Positions 62,793-64,000 of a stretch of 64,000 bases of DNA are shown piece after piece; within the stretch, counting starts at the first letter, position 1, and every line of letters begins with the position of its first letter. The position numbers were made by a program, and so were the translations under genes. Under the pieces are notes generated by a model. It searched no databases, was not told the origin of the DNA, and worked only from the letters and a program-made list of their open reading frames with translations. Source of the stretch: Aureimonas phyllosphaerae (GTDB lineage: Bacteria; Pseudomonadota; Alphaproteobacteria; Rhizobiales; Rhizobiaceae); NCBI RefSeq assembly GCF_900113065.1, contig NZ_FOOA01000007.1, forward strand, positions 62,001 to 126,000, given 5' to 3'.

Positions 62793-64000
62793 ATGACGGT
62801 GCCGGCTCCCGCGGCGAAGCGCGTCGACGGCGCAGACGCGGGGCGTCCGGCCGTGGTGACGGCCGACGGCGTGTCCAAGTCGTTCGGTCCGGTCGAGGTG
62901 CTGAAGGACATCCGCTTCGACCTGCGGGCCGGCGAGGTGCACGCGATCATCGGCGAGAACGGCGCCGGCAAGTCCACCCTGATGAAGATCCTTGCGGGCC
63001 ACCTTCAGCCGACTGGGGGACAGCTCGTCCTGAAGGGCGAGCCCGTGCGCCTGTCCGGGCCCGTGGAGGCCGAGCGGCGCGGGATCGTGCTGGTGCACCA
63101 GGAAATCCTTCTCGCGCCCGACCTGACGGTGGCCCAGAACATCCATCTCGGCCGCGAGGTGCGCCGCGGCCTGACGCTCGACGACCGCGCGATGAACGCG
63201 TCGGCGAAGGCCGCGCTGGAGGGGCTGGGTGCGGCGATCGACCCGCGCGTGCGCGTCGGCTCGCTGTCGATCGCGCAGCGCCAGCTCGTCCAGATCGCCC
63301 GCGCCCTGCTCGTACCGCACGAGGTGGTGATCTTCGACGAGCCCACCGCTTCGCTCACCCCGCACGAGACGGAAGCGCTTCTCAAGGTGATCGCGGATAT
63401 CCGGGCGCGCGGCGTCGGCGTCCTCTACATCTCGCACCGCCTGCCGGAGGTGAAGCTCCTTGCCGACCGCGTCACGGTTCTGCGCGACGGGCGGCGGGTC
63501 GGCACCCATGATGCCGCCGAACTCGAACCCGCCGACATGGCCCGTCTGATGGTGGGGCGCGACGTCTCGAAACTCTATCCCGACCGCGTGGCGCAGGTGC
63601 GCGGCACGCCCCTTCTGTCGGCCGAGAACATGCGCGTGCCGGGCTATGTCCGCTCGGGCGGGTTCGAGGTCGCGAAGGGCGAGATCCTCGGCTTTGCCGG
63701 CCTCGTCGGTGCCGGACGCACCGAGCTTCTGGAGGGTGTCCTGGGTCTTCGGCCGGCCGAAGGCACGGTGCGCCTCGACGGCAAGCCGGTTCGCTTCCGC
63801 GACGCGCGCGACAGCATGGAAGCGGGGATCGTCTATCTCAGCGAGGACCGCAAGGGCAAAGGGCTGCTCCTCGCCCAGAGCCTTCGCACCAACCTGACGC
63901 TGGCCGCGCTCGACCGCTTTGCCAGCGGCCCGCTGCTCCAGCCCGCCCGCGAGGACGAGGCCCTGACGACGGCGATCCGCGACTTCGATATCCGGACCCG
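62793..64000 (+). CDS. Sugar ABC transporter ATP-binding protein, RbsA/MglA type (3' end outside window)
   Basis: The first 402 residues of a double-ATPase sugar importer subunit (family length about 500). First half: Walker A 'GENGAGKSTLMKIL', signature-like 'LSIAQRQLVQIARAL', Walker B 'VVIFDEPTASLT', H-loop 'LYISHRLPEV'. The second half starts near residue 268 ('LLSAENMRVPGYVRSGGF') with the degenerate Walker A 'GLVGAGRTELLEGV' and 'YLSEDRKGKGLLL', all typical of RbsA. It probably works with a binding protein and permease beyond the window, supplying the isomerase/dehydrogenase pair upstream. The ATG at 62793 has GGAGCG in place. Confidence 0.93.
   Translation, partial: MTVPAPAAKRVDGADAGRPAVVTADGVSKSFGPVEVLKDIRFDLRAGEVHAIIGENGAGKSTLMKILAGHLQPTGGQLVLKGEPVRLSGPVEAERRGIVLVHQEILLAPDLTVAQNIHLGREVRRGLTLDDRAMNASAKAALEGLGAAIDPRVRVGSLSIAQRQLVQIARALLVPHEVVIFDEPTASLTPHETEALLKVIADIRARGVGVLYISHRLPEVKLLADRVTVLRDGRRVGTHDAAELEPADMARLMVGRDVSKLYPDRVAQVRGTPLLSAENMRVPGYVRSGGFEVAKGEILGFAGLVGAGRTELLEGVLGLRPAEGTVRLDGKPVRFRDARDSMEAGIVYLSEDRKGKGLLLAQSLRTNLTLAALDRFASGPLLQPAREDEALTTAIRDFDIRT

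Noticed and set aside
62634-63509. A 291-codon minus-strand frame at the start of the sugar ABC gene
   Set aside because: The plus strand encodes an unmistakable RbsA-type ATPase with Walker motifs in the same place.

Overview
The window is about 64 kb of very GC-rich DNA, densely packed with genes and read on both strands. It looks like the chromosome of an alphaproteobacterium of the order Hyphomicrobiales (Rhizobiales). The signs are a NasS/NasT-controlled nitrate operon, a bacteriophytochrome with an HWE-type kinase, an ScfR/RamB-type regulator beside isocitrate lyase, a PdhS-like kinase, a phasin, an Irr-box-like site, and a tRNA-His with A73 and no templated G-1. Aurantimonadaceae or a neighbouring family would fit, but the genus is a guess. 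I see no insertion sequence, prophage, integrase or CRISPR array.

Layout. (1) 1-11.1 kb, minus strand: nitrate assimilation, in transcription order nasT-nasS, leader, nrtA-nrtB-nrtD, nirB-nirD-cynS-nasA (nasA runs off the window). Cyanate hydratase lies inside the operon. The nrtA leader has two hairpins with A1/G4 hexaloops followed by an intrinsic terminator, the arrangement expected for ANTAR antitermination by NasT. (2) 11.2-12.9 kb: a GlcG-type protein and a short Hsp70. (3) 13.1-23.7 kb: a surface polysaccharide locus with three glycosyltransferase-type genes, a WecG/TagA enzyme, a flippase, a Tat-exported GH10 glycanase, a Wzz-type co-polymerase with a long acidic tail, and a membrane-bound nucleotide-sugar dehydratase. 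(4) 23.8-27.9 kb: the Entner-Doudoroff operon zwf-pgl-edd with a 14-bp palindrome upstream. (5) 28-31.2 kb: heme oxygenase and a hybrid bacteriophytochrome kinase, translationally coupled. (6) 31.2-34.1 kb: puuA-puuB, gamma-glutamylputrescine catabolism. (7) 34.2-37.3 kb: aceA and a small conserved-looking ORF, divergent from an ScfR/RamB regulator. (8) 37.4-42.9 kb: an LpxO-like hydroxylase, a GNAT acetyltransferase, and the putrescine transporter potFGHI. (9) 42.9-49 kb: a secreted protein of unknown function, an AsmA-like protein, and the iron transporter fbpA-fbpB behind an Irr-box-like palindrome. (10) 49.2-54.9 kb: a large PAS histidine kinase, a phasin, tRNA-His, and an ABC-2 exporter pair. 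(11) 54.9-59.9 kb: a SnoaL-like protein, two GST-like proteins (one with an extra C-terminal domain), an iron-type dehydrogenase, a LysR regulator, and a small secreted repeat protein. (12) 60.2-64 kb: a sugar catabolic and uptake operon (TIM-barrel isomerase, Gfo/Idh dehydrogenase, sugar ABC ATPase) that continues past the window.

The genes support nitrogen scavenging (nitrate, nitrite, cyanate, putrescine), carbon flow through the Entner-Doudoroff and glyoxylate routes, polyhydroxyalkanoate storage, iron uptake, far-red light sensing and polysaccharide production. This suits an aerobic, surface-associated heterotroph.
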